A DNA stretch of 64,000 nt from Mya arenaria (lineage: Eukaryota; Mollusca; Bivalvia; Myida; Myidae): the NCBI RefSeq assembly GCF_026914265.1, contig NC_069133.1, positions 14,365,375 to 14,429,374 of the forward strand, written 5' to 3'. The notes under the pieces are model-generated. The model saw only the letters and a program-made list of their open reading frames with translations. It did no database searches and was not told where the DNA came from. Below, in pieces: positions 37,560 to 51,884 of this stretch. The position numbers and the translations under genes are program-made. How positions within the stretch are numbered: the stretch's first letter is position 1; every line of letters starts with the position of its first letter.

Positions 37560-39302
37560 CACAGACAGGACGTCAAAATTTGGATCTCCGCCGTATGATA
37601 ATAATTATATTGGTAAAAAATGATGGACAGATAAGAAGAGTCCGGAAATACCGTTCAGATAACGGACATGTCATATTTATCAATACATAAGAAAATAATT
37701 GGATAATAATCGATATTACTTGAAGAGCAATTAAGATATAAATCTGACTTGCGAATCATTGTTGCGAAAATATAATGACTTCCTTAAATGAGAAGGTTTA
37801 AGTATATGTAGTTATAAATAACAACTAGACTTGTGTCTGTAGTTTTAAATAAACAGTTAAATGATTGATGCTAGGTCATACTGACTGTGGCAAAGAAAAG
37901 TTGTGTTTCATTGAGGATAGATTGTCTTTCACAAGGTACATTATTATTGAAATACCAGCTGTATGTCATCCATTAATTAAAGTTTTCAAGTCGTATACGA
38001 CCTTTGTTCCATATCATAAGACTCCTCTGAATTGTCTTTAATATTTAAGTGATTATTATGTTCATGTCAAATTCATTTGTGATGACACACCATAATTCGT
38101 ATGTGATTTTGCTGACACATCATAATCCGTAGGTGAAATTACTGACACATCATAATCCGTAAGTGATTTTTCTAACACATCATAATCCGTAAGTGATTTT
38201 TCTGATCGTGTTATAAACTATTGTTTTTTCTATATTCAATTTATTTTTGAATTCACATTTAAATTATGTGGGTGCTTATATTTAAAAAAAACCATCTGAA
38301 CTTGCATGAATTTATTCTATCTTTTAATGCATATTTGTATTATTCGTTTGATATTTGCACATTTAAAGTAAAAATAAGTTCGTATTAAAATGATTTTGTC
38401 AGCAGTCCTTTATGAGTAGTTTGCAGACATTCACGAAATATGTGGCTCATTCCATGGTAAAATTACAAAAAAGCTTGTCAAAACGGTCAGTATGTGAGAT
38501 TGCTTTAAGACTTTCCCGATTTCGCATTTATGCGATTTCAATTATAATATCTGAAAAGAAATTAAAACATTCAAGTACATTTGATACGAAGGCAATGACC
38601 ATTGCTTTTTTGTAGTAATTGCTACCTCACTTATACAAATATTTGCATGTTTGTGACGTTTCAAGTGAATTTTCTCAAAACGTTTTGATAAAAACATCGC
38701 CGTGAATTCCGTTGCTCACCTTGACATTTTTCATAAAATTTCAGGAAATATTCAACGGCTAAACAATGATAGAAGCGTATTACGTATTGGCATGTATTCA
38801 TAGCTGTACAATCTGTACGCTGTATAAAGACTTTAAAGGTATAATAGAGGGCGGCAGTTTCTTTGTGTTAGATATATGGGTCCCCATACGGACACGACAT
38901 GAAATGGTGTGACAATATTGTTGTATGTATCGGTTTGTCCAACGAGTACCAACAAGAGGTGTTCTCAAAAATATATTTGGTACAACTACACCTTATACAA
39001 AATATTTCACTTGATGCACAATGTAAATTAAAACAATTTGATGTTATTGATTGTCAATACAATTTAATACGTAAAATGCACTTACCTTAACCGCGATGGC
39101 GTAAAATATTTTATGTTTTTATAGCTTCATTCTCATTTCTGTAAAAACATCATTTCATAAAAAGAATTCAAGTATCATCATTTTAGTATTTTCAGATATA
39201 TTGTACGTACGAGAATAAGACTACACTGATGTATTCAAAATTATTTATTTGACAGGACTTTATATAAATTACTGTCAAAACAAACATATATATAATTTTC
39301 AG
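37560..39302 (+). promoter_or_regulatory. 5' region and intron of zinc-finger locus 2
   Basis: About 37590-38200 closely matches 53850-54420, upstream of zinc-finger copy 3. The match includes 'gactgtggcaaag', 'gatagattgtctt' and the splice-donor-like 'acaag|gtac' (37931-37939; partner 54221-54229). I infer a 5' untranslated exon that ends at 37935 and an intron that runs to the acceptor at 39302. Matching blocks continue through the intron ('cggacacgacatgaaatggtgtgac' type at 38890; partner near 55256). No TATA box is assigned. The intron also holds a half copy of the TTAA MITE (38397-38510). Confidence 0.55.
38082..38212. repeat. 30 bp minisatellite, four copies
   Basis: Unit 'ctgacacatcataatccgta' plus 'agtgattttt'. 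The paralogous region upstream of copy 3 has only a single unit (near 54398), so the expansion followed the duplication. Confidence 0.85.
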
Positions 39303-41679
<2,377 letters not shown>

Positions 41680-42059
41680 AAAATAGAGAATCACTTCTAC
41701 TATGGGACCTGTCGTGCTTTTTTTCACCGAAAGAGTCATTAACAACTGATTATAAAATACTCCCGGTATTAATAAATCCGTACAAATATGAGATGTGCGT
41801 GGTCATTGGGATATGAGACTCTGATATTCGACAAAAGTTCAATGACTTGTTTTAGTCATCGAGGCATGTATATAGTATATCACGTTTTGGTCGAGCATTG
41901 CTGTTAGTCATCGTAACTGTTTTCATTATTTAAACCGTGGGATTTAAAGGAAAAGCCTGTTAATGCGTTTTTTGCCAATTCATTAAGAAATTATAAGCAA
42001 TCGGAACTGTGTCTAATATGTGTGCATAAGATTATTAATGTAGGGGGATGCAAAAACGT
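41680..42059 (+). repeat. 3' flank of zinc-finger locus 2, duplicated segment
   Basis: From about 41230 through the GTA microsatellite this segment is repeated, same orientation, at 47684-48710. Shared blocks include 'ctatgggacctgtcgtgctt', 'aaatactcccgg' and 'ccgtgggatttaaaggaaaa'. Confidence 0.88.
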
Positions 42060-42135
42060 AATATAAGTAGTTGAAGTAGAAGTTGTAGAAGTAGTCGCAG
42101 TAGTAAAAGTAGTAGTAGTAGATGTAGTAGTTGTT

Positions 42136-42168
<33 letters not shown>

Positions 42169-42290
42169 ATAGTAGAAGAAGAAGTAGAAGTAGTAGAAGT
42201 AATAGTATCAGCAGCAGCATCAGCACCGGCTGTAGTAATAGTAGTAGTAGTAGTACTAATACTAGTAGATGTAGTAGTAGTGATCTATCG
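42060..42290. repeat. (GTA)n-type microsatellite, imperfect
   Basis: Mixed GTA/GAA/GTT trinucleotides. Poly-Leu-like frames on the minus strand are artefacts. It is the shorter sister of the 48345-48710 array. Confidence 0.93.
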
Positions 42291-42472
42291 CACTGATTGA
42301 CCGACGACGCAGCTATTGTATTCATGACATCATCAGAGTCATTGTTTCTAGGTCAAAATAGGGTGGTGTGGAGTGAAAAATACTGGATGAATTTAAGATA
42401 TTTCCTAAGGTAAGGTCACACAACCACGTGTTTGTGTTTTTATGAACACTATTTTAAATTGTAATATTTAGC

Positions 42473-44125
42473 GGTTTAAAACAACATAATTCGATGAGTA
42501 AAATATGTCGATGACATATTATTGACAATTGTCATTGCAGAACGTATAATAGAGTTATATAAATGTAAGGTACGAGCATGTGATGCAAAACGCCACTGCT
42601 TGGTTAGAAATCATTTACTAATATTGCAAATGACAGTGGGAATGATGGTACAAAAGATTATCAGGTATAAGCATACTTTGGGGTTTACGTCGATAGTATT
42701 TGCTTTTTAATTACTCGCGAAATAGAGGCTTGCCTTGCAAGCGACCTTTCTCCGCTCATGTGTGCGTGTCTTAATCCGTCGAACTCTGTCGTTACCTGAT
42801 CAGGTGCGCGTTTTACCGGAAGTAGTCTCATGGTGTGTCGATTATGGATAATTGTCACACAAGCCATTACAATAGGTGTTGTAATAGATAATAGGTGGTG
42901 TTATAAATATATAGATAATATATAAGCACATGGAAATTAAACAAATAATAAATAATACAGTGTCGATCTGAAATGATAATAACGTTAAATTAATATGTAC
43001 ATAATTTTATTGATATTCATAAAAACTTAAACATCACAGATTATGAATATGTATATTTTATTATTGTCAATTGGTATTGTCTATCATTTACTAACTTCGA
43101 AATCCAGCTCATCCGGTTTCGGGTTTCGGGCCGCTGGGTCGCATAGCCTGTCGGTGTCAATTTACATCTCTCAGGAGGTTGGCTGGTTTGTTCCGGACCT
43201 GTTGGTTGACCTCAGCGAGTCTCTCAGGGCTTTCTTTACGATATGGCCCGGTGGGCGAAAGGCACCAGCAGCTGCCTTTGCCTCGACCTGAAATAAATTT
43301 GAATACAATAATGTAAATTAGAATAACCCATTCAATAATAAAATAATAGTTTTAGCGACGAAGACTCGTGTTACTTGATATTTTTCTCTCTTGTCCAATT
43401 AAAGTTTTAATTATTATGGTTTAATTATTATTTAAATAATAAACTTACCAGAACGGATGACTTCAGCTTCCCAGCCTTAAATGGATCAGATTAATGGTTA
43501 TTGGGGGTGACGTTGGCGACGTTATCTTCCCAGTACTGATTTTTCCAGGCGGGACACCTTTTCACTTTTGATCGCAAACTGCACGTTCAGTATATGAATC
43601 CAGTTTCCGGTTTCTCACGCTAAAATATAAGAATATATATGTTAATTTATGATGAAAAATATTTGGTATCGAAGTGTTTAATTATAAAATTCATTATGCA
43701 AATAAAATTTCTTTCAAATAAAAGCTGTTTACATACTTTGCCAAGCAACATACGGCCTCGAAGTGCGACGCCTTCTCGAGTATGGTGAGCGTCACCGCGC
43801 AATCCGGAGCGACTTCCTCACCAGGTGGTCGATTCTCAAGCTCCTCGTCTTCTATATTTGGGGGTCGCTGGATCTGGTCATTTTCATTCACGTTAAATGA
43901 GGTGTCGGGAATACTGGCTGGTTCTATTTCCGCCATTGTGTCTTCAGTGGACAGTAGTGGTGGCAGCACTATAAAGATGGTCTCGTTAACTGGAACGGCG
44001 ATGATGGTGTCGTTCATGTAGACGTCATCTGAGATGATGCTGATGTTTCTGTCAGGGATTCTGGCTGGTTCAATCTCCACCATTATGTCTTCAGTGGACG
44101 GTAGTGGTGGCAGCACTAGAGAGTC
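42473..44125. repeat. Tandem duplication, unit A
   Basis: Unit A (1653 bp) and unit B (44126-46013) are head-to-tail copies that both begin 'aatatttagcggtttaaaac'. Unit B carries about 230 extra bases (44585-44815). Both carry the FLYWCH pseudogene exons on the minus strand and its 3' flank. Confidence 0.9.
43084..44125 (-). pseudogene. FLYWCH-type gene, copy A, 5'-truncated
   Basis: Minus-strand exons with canonical borders: about 44125-43737 (acidic, Pro-rich spacer with two 'L-P-P-L-x-S-T-E-D' repeats, then I-L-E-K-A-S-H), 43619-43449 (171 bp) and 43287-43084. Together the last parts form a FLYWCH zinc-binding domain: I-Y-[stop]-T-C near its middle, R-C-P-A-W, then N-N-H where the family has H-x-H, then F-R-P-P-G-H-I-V-K-E-A-L-R, the stretch that usually follows FLYWCH in these proteins. 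A TGA replaces the expected Trp of the Y-W-x-C motif, and a TAA lies after N-N-H. The 5' end is cut at the duplication joint, so the PHD-like exon is missing. FLYWCH domains bind DNA and occur in MULE-related transposases and host regulators. Confidence 0.72.
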
Positions 44126-46013
44126 AATATTTAGCGGTTTAAAACAACATATTTCGATGAGTAAAATATGTCGATGACATATTCTTGACAATTGTCATTG
44201 CAGAACGTATAATAGAGTTATATAAATGTAAGGTACGAGCATGTGATGAATTAACGCCACTGCTTGGCTAGAAATCATTTACTAATATTGCAAATGACAG
44301 TGGGAATGATGGTACAAAAGATTATCAGGTATAAGCATACTTTGGGGTTTACCTCGATAGTATTTGTTTTTTAATTACTCGCGAAATAGAGGCTTGTCTT
44401 GCAAGCGACCTTTCTCCGCTCATGTTTGCGTGTCTTAATCCGTCGAACACCGTCGTTACCTGATTAGGTGCGCGTTTTACCGGAAGTAGTCTAATTGTGG
44501 ATTTTCTTTGACACACCTCATGTTGTCGATTATGGATTATTGTCAAACAAGCCATTACAATAGGTATTGTAATAGATAATAGGGGGTGTTATAGATATGG
44601 CCATTAAATGAACATGGAAATAACAGTCAAATTTATAATAATAATAAATGATAATAATTGTTAAGTAAACTAATACGAAAACGAAGCACAATAAAAAATA
44701 AGGGATAATAAAGCACATGGAATTGAACACTAGAAATAATTCTAGTGTACATAAAAGTGAACCAAAAATAAATAATAAAAGAACAAATACACACAAAGTT
44801 ATAAATAATATATTAGCACATGGAAATGAAACAAATAATAAATAATACAGTGTGGATCTGAAATGATAATAACGTTAAATTAATATGTACATAATTTTAT
44901 TGATATTCATATAAACTTAAATGTCACAGGTTATGAATATGTATATTTTATTATTGTCAATTGGTATAATCTATCATTAACTAATTTCGAAATCCAGCTC
45001 ATCCGGTTTCGGGTTTCGGGCCGCTGGGTCGCATGGCCTGTCGGTGTCAATTTGCAGCTCTAAGGAGGTTGGCTGGTTTGTTCCGGACCTGTTGGTTGAC
45101 CTCAGCGAGTCTCTCAGGGCTTCCTTCACGATATGGCCCGGAGGGCGAAAGGCACCAGCAGCTGCCTTTGCCTTGACCTGAAATAAATTTGAATACAATA
45201 ATGTAAATTAGAATAACCCATGCATTAATAAAATAATAGTTTTAGCGACGAAGACTCGTGTTACTTGTTTTTTTTATCTCTTGTCCATATTAAAGTTTTA
45301 ATTAAAATGGTTTAATTATTATTTAAATAATAAACTTACCAGAACGGATGCCTTCAGCTTCCCAGCCTTGAATGGATCAGATGAATGGTTATTTGGGTGA
45401 CGTTGGCGACGTTATCTTCCCCGTACTGATTTTCCCAGGCGGGACACCTTTTCACTTTTGATCGCAAACTGCACGTTCAGTATATGAATCCAGTTTCCGG
45501 TTTCTCACGCTAAAATATAAGTATATATATGTTAATTTATGATGAAATATATTTGGTATCGAAGTGTTTAATTATAATATTCATTATGCAAATAAAATTT
45601 CTTTCAAATAAATTTTGTTTACATACTTTGCCAAGCAGCATCCGGCCTCGAGGTGCGACGCCTTCTCAAGTATGGTGAACGTCACCGCGCAATCCGGAGC
45701 GACTTCCTCACCAGGTGGTCGATTCTCAAGCTCCTCGTCTTCTACATTTGGGGGTCGCTGGATCTGGTCATTTTCATTCACGTTAAATGAAGTGACGGGA
45801 ATACTGGCTGGTTCCATCTCCGCCATTGTGTCTACAGTGGACAGTAGTGGTGGCAGCACTAGAGAGTCAAGTTGACTAGAACGTCGATGATGGTGTCGTT
45901 CATGTAGACGTCATCTGTGATGATGCTGATGTTTCTGTCAGGGATCCTGGCTGGTTCCATCTCCGCCATTATGTCTTCAGTGGACGGTAGTGGTGGCAGC
46001 ACTAGAGAGTCAA
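44126..46013. repeat. Tandem duplication, unit B
   Basis: Second copy of the 42473-44125 unit. Its right end stops within the spacer exon of the FLYWCH gene, which continues into unique sequence to about 46430, so unit B is probably the parent copy. Confidence 0.88.
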
Positions 46014-46430
46014 GTTGACTAGAACGTCGATGATGGTGTCGTTCATGTAGACATCATCGTGCTGGCATTCTCAGCAACATTGCCCATCTCAGTCGCCATG
46101 CAGGTATTGCATGACTACTCAATGTTAATCAGCTGCTTCTGTATCTGACGATACATGTTTACACGAGAGATCCCTGTAATATATATGTAGTACTTTAATT
46201 CTATATGTATGTCGTATTTATGTAGCATCCTATGTGTATTATTTAATAATGTAATTGATAACTCAAAGTTACATCGATAATTTAGAAACATTAATGCTAT
46301 AAAAATAATAATAATGAAATATAAACATAAATATAAACATACCAGTATTACATTTGCGATGTTGCCAACGCTTACATACACAACATTGTATAGCATTACC
46401 TCTGCCGGTTACGTTCAACGCGCACGAGAT
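44977..46430 (-). pseudogene. FLYWCH/PHD-like gene, copy B, broken
   Basis: Four minus-strand exons. Exon 1 (about 46430-46343) and the start of exon 2 (46173-45627) encode a PHD-like finger: C-I-S-C, C-C-V-C-K-R-W-Q-H-R-K-C-N-T-G, I-S-R, then M-Y-R and, after a gap, S-C-N-T-C. The Trp that normally precedes the last Cys pair is a TAG. Exon 2 continues into an acidic spacer that is itself internally duplicated and interrupted. Exon 3 (45509-45340) and exon 4 (45177-44977, TAA) encode the FLYWCH domain and the F-R-P-P-G-H-I-V-K-E-A-L-R tail. Exon 3 is 170 bp against 171 bp in copy A, so it also has a 1-base loss. The TGA at the FLYWCH Trp is shared with copy A. I recognise this PHD-like plus FLYWCH layout from mollusc proteins; the assignment is from motif memory, not a search. 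Confidence 0.7.
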
Positions 46431-47454
46431 GCACGGTCATGACGGTCATGACTGATACAAATCTATATTGAAACATTGACTGATGCAAGCCCAGCATTTT
46501 TTACAATCCTTCTAGTAATTAAAGACAGTGTTAATGACAAACAGAATTCAATTTTGAATTAATAAATTAGTAGATATATGAATAAACAAGAAATGTGTTT
46601 CATAATGTGTGTTTTTTTATTCAAAAACTTTTGACATTGTATATTATGGTAGGACATTGGATAATATCATCACTGGATTATCACAACAAAGGTAAAAATA
46701 AACAATTGTTCAATAAAATTACACAAATACAACTGTTTAATATTATGTATAATGCTTTATTTCTAAAATAATGTTAAACATTATTAATACGTTAACATTC
46801 CCTATATAATTTATAGATGTTTCACTTCGTCTGACTAAATGGTTCACTAAGACCTGGTTCACTTTGTCCGACATTCTTATACACCAACTGATTCTTCAAA
46901 ATAACGCTTACAGGTAATCTGACTGGAATTTCTTTCCAATTTGAAAACTCGTGTCTATGTGTTTTCAATGAAAATAAATAGATGAAATAGTCACATTTTT
47001 TAAAATCTTTTTCTAGGTAATAATTTTGCTGATTTTAACATATGATTTTATAAGTGTAAATGTTAGTCTATTTGTTCACCTAAAGTTTTGTTAAAGAAAG
47101 AAAGAAATATTATATACAATAAATGTCATTGACAATGCAGCTTACAAATATTACAGACAATCGATAAATAAGTGTTGATAGCTCTATGATTGCAAATACT
47201 TGTATATATTTCTAAAATATCATTATTTATTGTTAGTTGTTATTGTAATACATTGTTTTATCAACTTGAATTGGAATTTGAATCGTTTTGTGATTCAAAT
47301 CAAATGGTTGACTTTCTCACAATATTGAAAAACATTATTTCGTATAATGAAATGTTGTTTGATTATTATGATGTATATTTCATCACACTTTGCTGTTGAC
47401 CGCTATGGGTTTCACCTGATAATAAATACAGGAAATAGACACACTTCTTGATCT
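46431..47454. other. Intergenic, nothing recognised
   Basis: AT-rich; no supported gene. Confidence 0.5.
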
Positions 47455-47680
47455 TTTTCTAGATCACGAAAGGGTGTGTACCGGAGTCTTGCGCAGAACA
47501 CAAAACTCCTGACTGGTGCTTGTCATATTGGATTGTAGTCACCAAGCCAGACGTGGATAACCTTTGAATACTTTCCAAAAAGTTAAAACACATGGCCACA
47601 TCATCGTGTAATATCGTTGTAGGAACTGAAAATGGCATAAGCTCTCACAATGAAATGCATATACACGGGACGTTCTTGTT
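47455..47680 (+). repeat. Diverged copy of sequence at 55740-55960
   Basis: Shared blocks 'caagccagac', 'acatggccaca / acaaggccaca', 'aatatcgttgta' and 'atggcataagctctca' in the same order. The copy near 55.7 kb lies in the intron of zinc-finger locus 3, so this piece marks the joint of another duplicated fragment. Confidence 0.65.
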
Positions 47681-47683
47681 ACG

Positions 47684-48344
47684 TTTAGCTTTACAGGGAC
47701 ATATTAGAATACACATAGACACGTGATGCTGCTTTCTAAACAAAACGCAGTTTACAAACGCATATTAAAATACACGCAGGCGAGAAGCCATACAAGTGTG
47801 AAACATGTGATGCTGCTTTGTCAACAAAAGGAGATTTACAGAGGCATTTTAGAATATACACAGGCGAGAGGTCATACAAGTGTGAAACATGTGATGCTGC
47901 TTTATCAACAAAACGCAGTTTACAAGCCCATATTAATAATAATACAGTTGTACGACATGGGATGCTGCTTTCTCAACAAAACTATGGGACCTGTCGTGCT
48001 TCTTTTCATCGAAAGAGTCATTAACAACCGCTTATAAAATACTCCCGGCATTAATAAATCCGTACAAATATGAGATGTGCGTGGTCATGGGGATCAGACT
48101 CTGATATTCGACAAAAGTTCAATGACTTGTTTTAATCATTGAAGCATGTATAAAGTATATCACGTTTTGGTCGAGCATTGCTGTTAGTCATCGTAACTGC
48201 TATTATTATTATAACCGTGGGATTTAAAGGAAAAGCCTGTTAATGCGATTTGTGCCCATTCATTAAGAAATTATAAGCAATTGGAACTGTGTCTAATATG
48301 AATGCATAAGATGATAATGTAGGGGAGATACAAAAACGTAATAG
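47684..48344 (+). pseudogene. Zinc-finger array tail, duplicated fragment
   Basis: About four decayed C2H2 fingers (47684-47950), corresponding to the last fingers of locus 2 near 41220-41480, followed by the same 3' flank. Stops and a deletion interrupt the fingers, and no start or acceptor is present. It is a copied 3' end, not a gene. Confidence 0.8.
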
Positions 48345-48481
48345 AAGTAGTTGTAGTTGTAGTGATAGTAGAAGTAGTAGTTGTTGTACTACTAGTAGTA
48401 GTAGTAGTAGTAGTAGTAGAAGTAGTAGTAGTAGTAGCAGCAGCAGCAGCAGCAACAGTAGAAGTTGTAGTAGTAGTAGTA

Positions 48482-48575
<94 letters not shown>

Positions 48576-48631
48576 CAGCAGTAGTAGTAGTAGTAGTAGT
48601 AGTAGTAGAAGTAGTAGTAGTAGTAGTAGTT

Positions 48632-48706
<75 letters not shown>

Positions 48707-48710
48707 AATT
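48345..48710. repeat. (GTA)n microsatellite, long
   Basis: About 110 trinucleotides, mostly pure GTA with GAA, GTT and GCA interruptions. It gives artefactual poly-Val, poly-Tyr and poly-Leu frames. Expanded compared with its sister at 42060-42290. Confidence 0.96.
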
Positions 48711-48839
48711 TCTATTACCATTTTAAAGGTAATATTTTGGTCTCAAGGGTTTTCGAAATGGTTTCAGTTAATTTTCATTTGAATTTGATTTTGCGTTCTC
48801 GTTAAACGTTTTATTATTCAATTTGATTCAGCAGTAGAA

Positions 48840-50365
48840 CGATCGAACAGACATCACAAATAATGACGGACATCAAACTAAAATCGGAACTTGATAACGT
48901 AAGCACAAGGATCAATAAAATAAACCATATGCTCGAGTAACAAGATTGTTCAATAATGAGTTTGCAGTATACTTAATTGCATTTTATACATAAGTAAACA
49001 GATGGGTGTTACAATTAACGTGTATATAACTATTTAAGGTCACATTCATTAAGCTGCTTGCTTAACGCAAACCATTCAATGTTTGATTGTCCGTTTCGAT
49101 CGTGAAGTATATTTTTTGATAAATTTACAGCGTGAAGCTACCTTGGTTCCCCTCATACTAAACAAAAGAAAAAATAAGCCGTGTATCGCTGTGGTTATGT
49201 TATGTTATGTTATGTTATGCTACGTTGATTTATGTCATCAAATGTTGGTTGCTTTAAGCATAGAATGTAGAAAACGCTGACTTGAATTCCTTCCGATCGT
49301 TTTAGAAGTTTGGTTTAAGACAATCTATTTGCCGCCAGAGCGCGTGCGTATTGACCAATCAGAATAGTCTAAGCAGTTATGTAACGGTTATTAACAATGG
49401 ATTGGAAAGACCTGTCAAATACTAAAGTCCGATCTTTTGCATTCAACTATGAATAGTTTCATATAATTATCTTAATATTAATATATTTAACTGTAAAACA
49501 ATGTTGTTTTTATACAACTAACTAAGAAAGAATATTAAAAACAAAAATAAATATGACCAGTAAAATCAGTAAAGAACTAAGAGTAACTTCTGCAACTATT
49601 TCGGAGAAGCAGACTGTTTCGGTTAACCCCTCTTCATGTAATAATGTTTTTGATTAAGTGATTTCATATTGATCCAGTTGTTTGTCCAAGTTTAGTTGTA
49701 TTTGCTAAAGCCCAGTCATACTAAGATGCCGCCCAGGCTTCTATTGTATTGATGTTTAATGTATCGATGTAGCTTAAGTATATTTTTTGTAAATTATTTA
49801 GTCTTATTTTTTGTTAATCGTTTAATTTTGCATATTTTTTTAATATTATTGACTTATCGTGTCAAATACCTGTGGCAAGTTATTACAAAATTGTCTTTAA
49901 ACACCGAAATGCCACCCATAATTGACAAATCTCTTATGTGCTTTTATGCAGCATTCGATAGCGAACATTCTCTGCGTGTGATCTTGACATTGGAAGTTGG
50001 GACATGCTCTATTAAAAAGGTTAACAATATTGTTTTATTAAAAACAATATTGTTAATGAATATGTGTTTGATAGTAACTTTACAGCATTCATTACAAACT
50101 CTATTGAAATAAATTTGAAACTTTATGATAGTTTCGTTATATTCATTATAAAGAAAACAATCTGAACTAAAATTAAAGGGCCGAAATTAGTAAGGGGCTG
50201 AAAATTGTGGAGGCATTTGATTTAAAGGTGCCATAATTGCTGGTATGAAATGTCTTAGGAGCCGATTGGTAAGAAGGCCGATTTTGTAAGGGGCTGATTA
50301 ACCTGGATCCCCTTACATATTATAGTAATCGAACACTCATTGACATCTTAAACTTAAGACACAGG
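48840..50365 (+). repeat. Segmental duplicate, left half (partner 61778-62810)
   Basis: Blocks shared in order with 61778-62810: 'cacattcattaagctgc', 'tgtccgtttcg', the (TTATG)n run at 49195-49222, 'gagcgcgtgcg', 'tgtggcaagttatt', 'gggacatgctctatt' and 'aacactcattgac / aacactcaatgt'. A pure coding interpretation is not supported; short frames here are not conserved between the copies. Confidence 0.8.
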
Positions 50366-50521
50366 CCTTATATATTCTCTTTATTTCCACCCGAGGGTGA
50401 TTTCAACATATACAATATTTTAAACAATCACAATTATACAATATATACATCAATACAAACATGTCATGACAAGCTATATACATAAAGAACTAAATAAATG
50501 CAATTTATGAGTTATAAAGAT

Positions 50522-50566
<45 letters not shown>

Positions 50567-51884
50567 ACCGTGAAATTGTTATAAGACAAACGGAAAAAGA
50601 TACAATAATAATAAATAAATAAATAAATATGAAAGAATAGCGTAGAAGGAGAAAAGAAATATGACAATTACAGTTATAACGGAGTAACGTTATAACATGG
50701 TAACAGTTATTTGAATGAGCCGAAAATAATTATGCCCTAAGGTTAAATCGCTTAGTTCGGGTTGCTTAGGGTTGCGTCACTCAATTATTTTTCAAAGGGA
50801 AGCAGCCATCAAACTGCATACATCATCGATGTATGTTTTTTCTTCGCTATGTCCCAATGTATGTAATGTCTGTTCACATAATAGATGCGTAATAAAGTCT
50901 TGCGTTGTTGCTGGGCGTAATGAGGGATATCAGTTAAGAAGTTTGTTTCTGGCCTCATAATAAAATGTACACATGGCAATATAGTGAACTCGAATGTCAT
51001 CTGTCTCTGTTTCACAATGTCTGCAAATAGTTCGATTCTGGACACGTGTGTCTGTCAGGAGCCGCACAACAACTGCGGCGTCATAAAGTTCGACGGAGGA
51101 TTCGGCGGCGGCCCAAAGAGCGGATCTGCGTATAAGAGGATGAACCACTTTAAACCGGTCAAAGTTCGGATCGCAATCGATGCGGGTAAGCCATTGTTGT
51201 TTGTGATATTCAAACACACGGCTATTGACGAGACGTTTCCAGGCTGATTTGGGCGGGAGAGACGAGGTATCCTTGTTTAAAGTTAGGTATTCTAACAGGT
51301 CATACTTCTTGATGATGTTGTAGAGATCTGGTATTACACCTCGTTGGCCGAAGGTATTGCGTATCAGGAATAAATTGAGTCTATAATCACATATTTGCTT
51401 GGTTACGTTATGTGTTTTTATGCAGCAAAGTTTATGGAAGAACATTAGTTTTCTTTTGTCAATATGGAGTATCATTGGGTACCAGCCAAGAAGCCCCAGT
51501 GCCATGTCAGTACGAGTTCGTGAGGGCACATTTTCGCTGCGAGCCTTAAGACGCGTTCTATTTTCAGAATGTCAATTTGCGTAAGAGTTGACCATAACTC
51601 CGCCCCATATAACAGTGATGGAACAGCAATCGTTTGCACTAAATCGGATAGAACTAGAGGGTTAACGTCGAAGTTCGAATCACGAATTGTCATTAAGGAA
51701 AATATTGAGGCTCGTCCTTTTCTTGCTCTTGCTTCAACAGCAAGGCTGCTGGAGAACTAGTCCTACGTGAGTTGCACTTTCTGATGAGCGAAGGACAGTT
51801 ACGTTAATCAGTACAGTGTCATTACAGCTACTGCTTTCCCTGAATACTAGATAGGCACATTTCGTTTCATTAAGTTCCGACACA
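50366..51884 (-). mobile_element. LINE insertion, 5'-truncated, frame-shifted
   Basis: Minus-strand reading gives the last third of a non-LTR polyprotein. The piece after the catalytic site comes first (E-L-N-E-T-K-C-A-Y-L-V-F). Then come the thumb/connection (V-P-S-L-L-Y-G-A-E-L-W, K-I-E-R-V-L-R-L-A-A-K-M-C), P-S-R-T-R-T-D-M-A-L-G-L-L-G-W-Y-P-M and a carboxyl C-x2-C...H-x4-C knuckle (C-R-H-C ... H-Y-I-A-M-C). The ORF ends at 50930. At least one frameshift lies near 51500. The 3' untranslated part reaches about 50366 and holds an (AT)n run (50526-50564) and an AAAT run. Both borders are set by comparison with the empty paralogous site near 62810. It resembles CR1/jockey-like LINEs; clade unassigned. 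Confidence 0.8.

Noticed and set aside
42035-42325. Poly-Leu open frame on the minus strand
   Set aside because: Same artefact from the shorter GTA-type repeat.
48362-48805. Long poly-Val (+) and poly-Tyr/poly-Leu (-) open frames
   Set aside because: Pure products of the GTA microsatellite; no sequence outside the repeat supports a protein.
50772-51247. Plus-strand frames over the LINE
   Set aside because: Antisense to the recognisable LINE reading on the minus strand.
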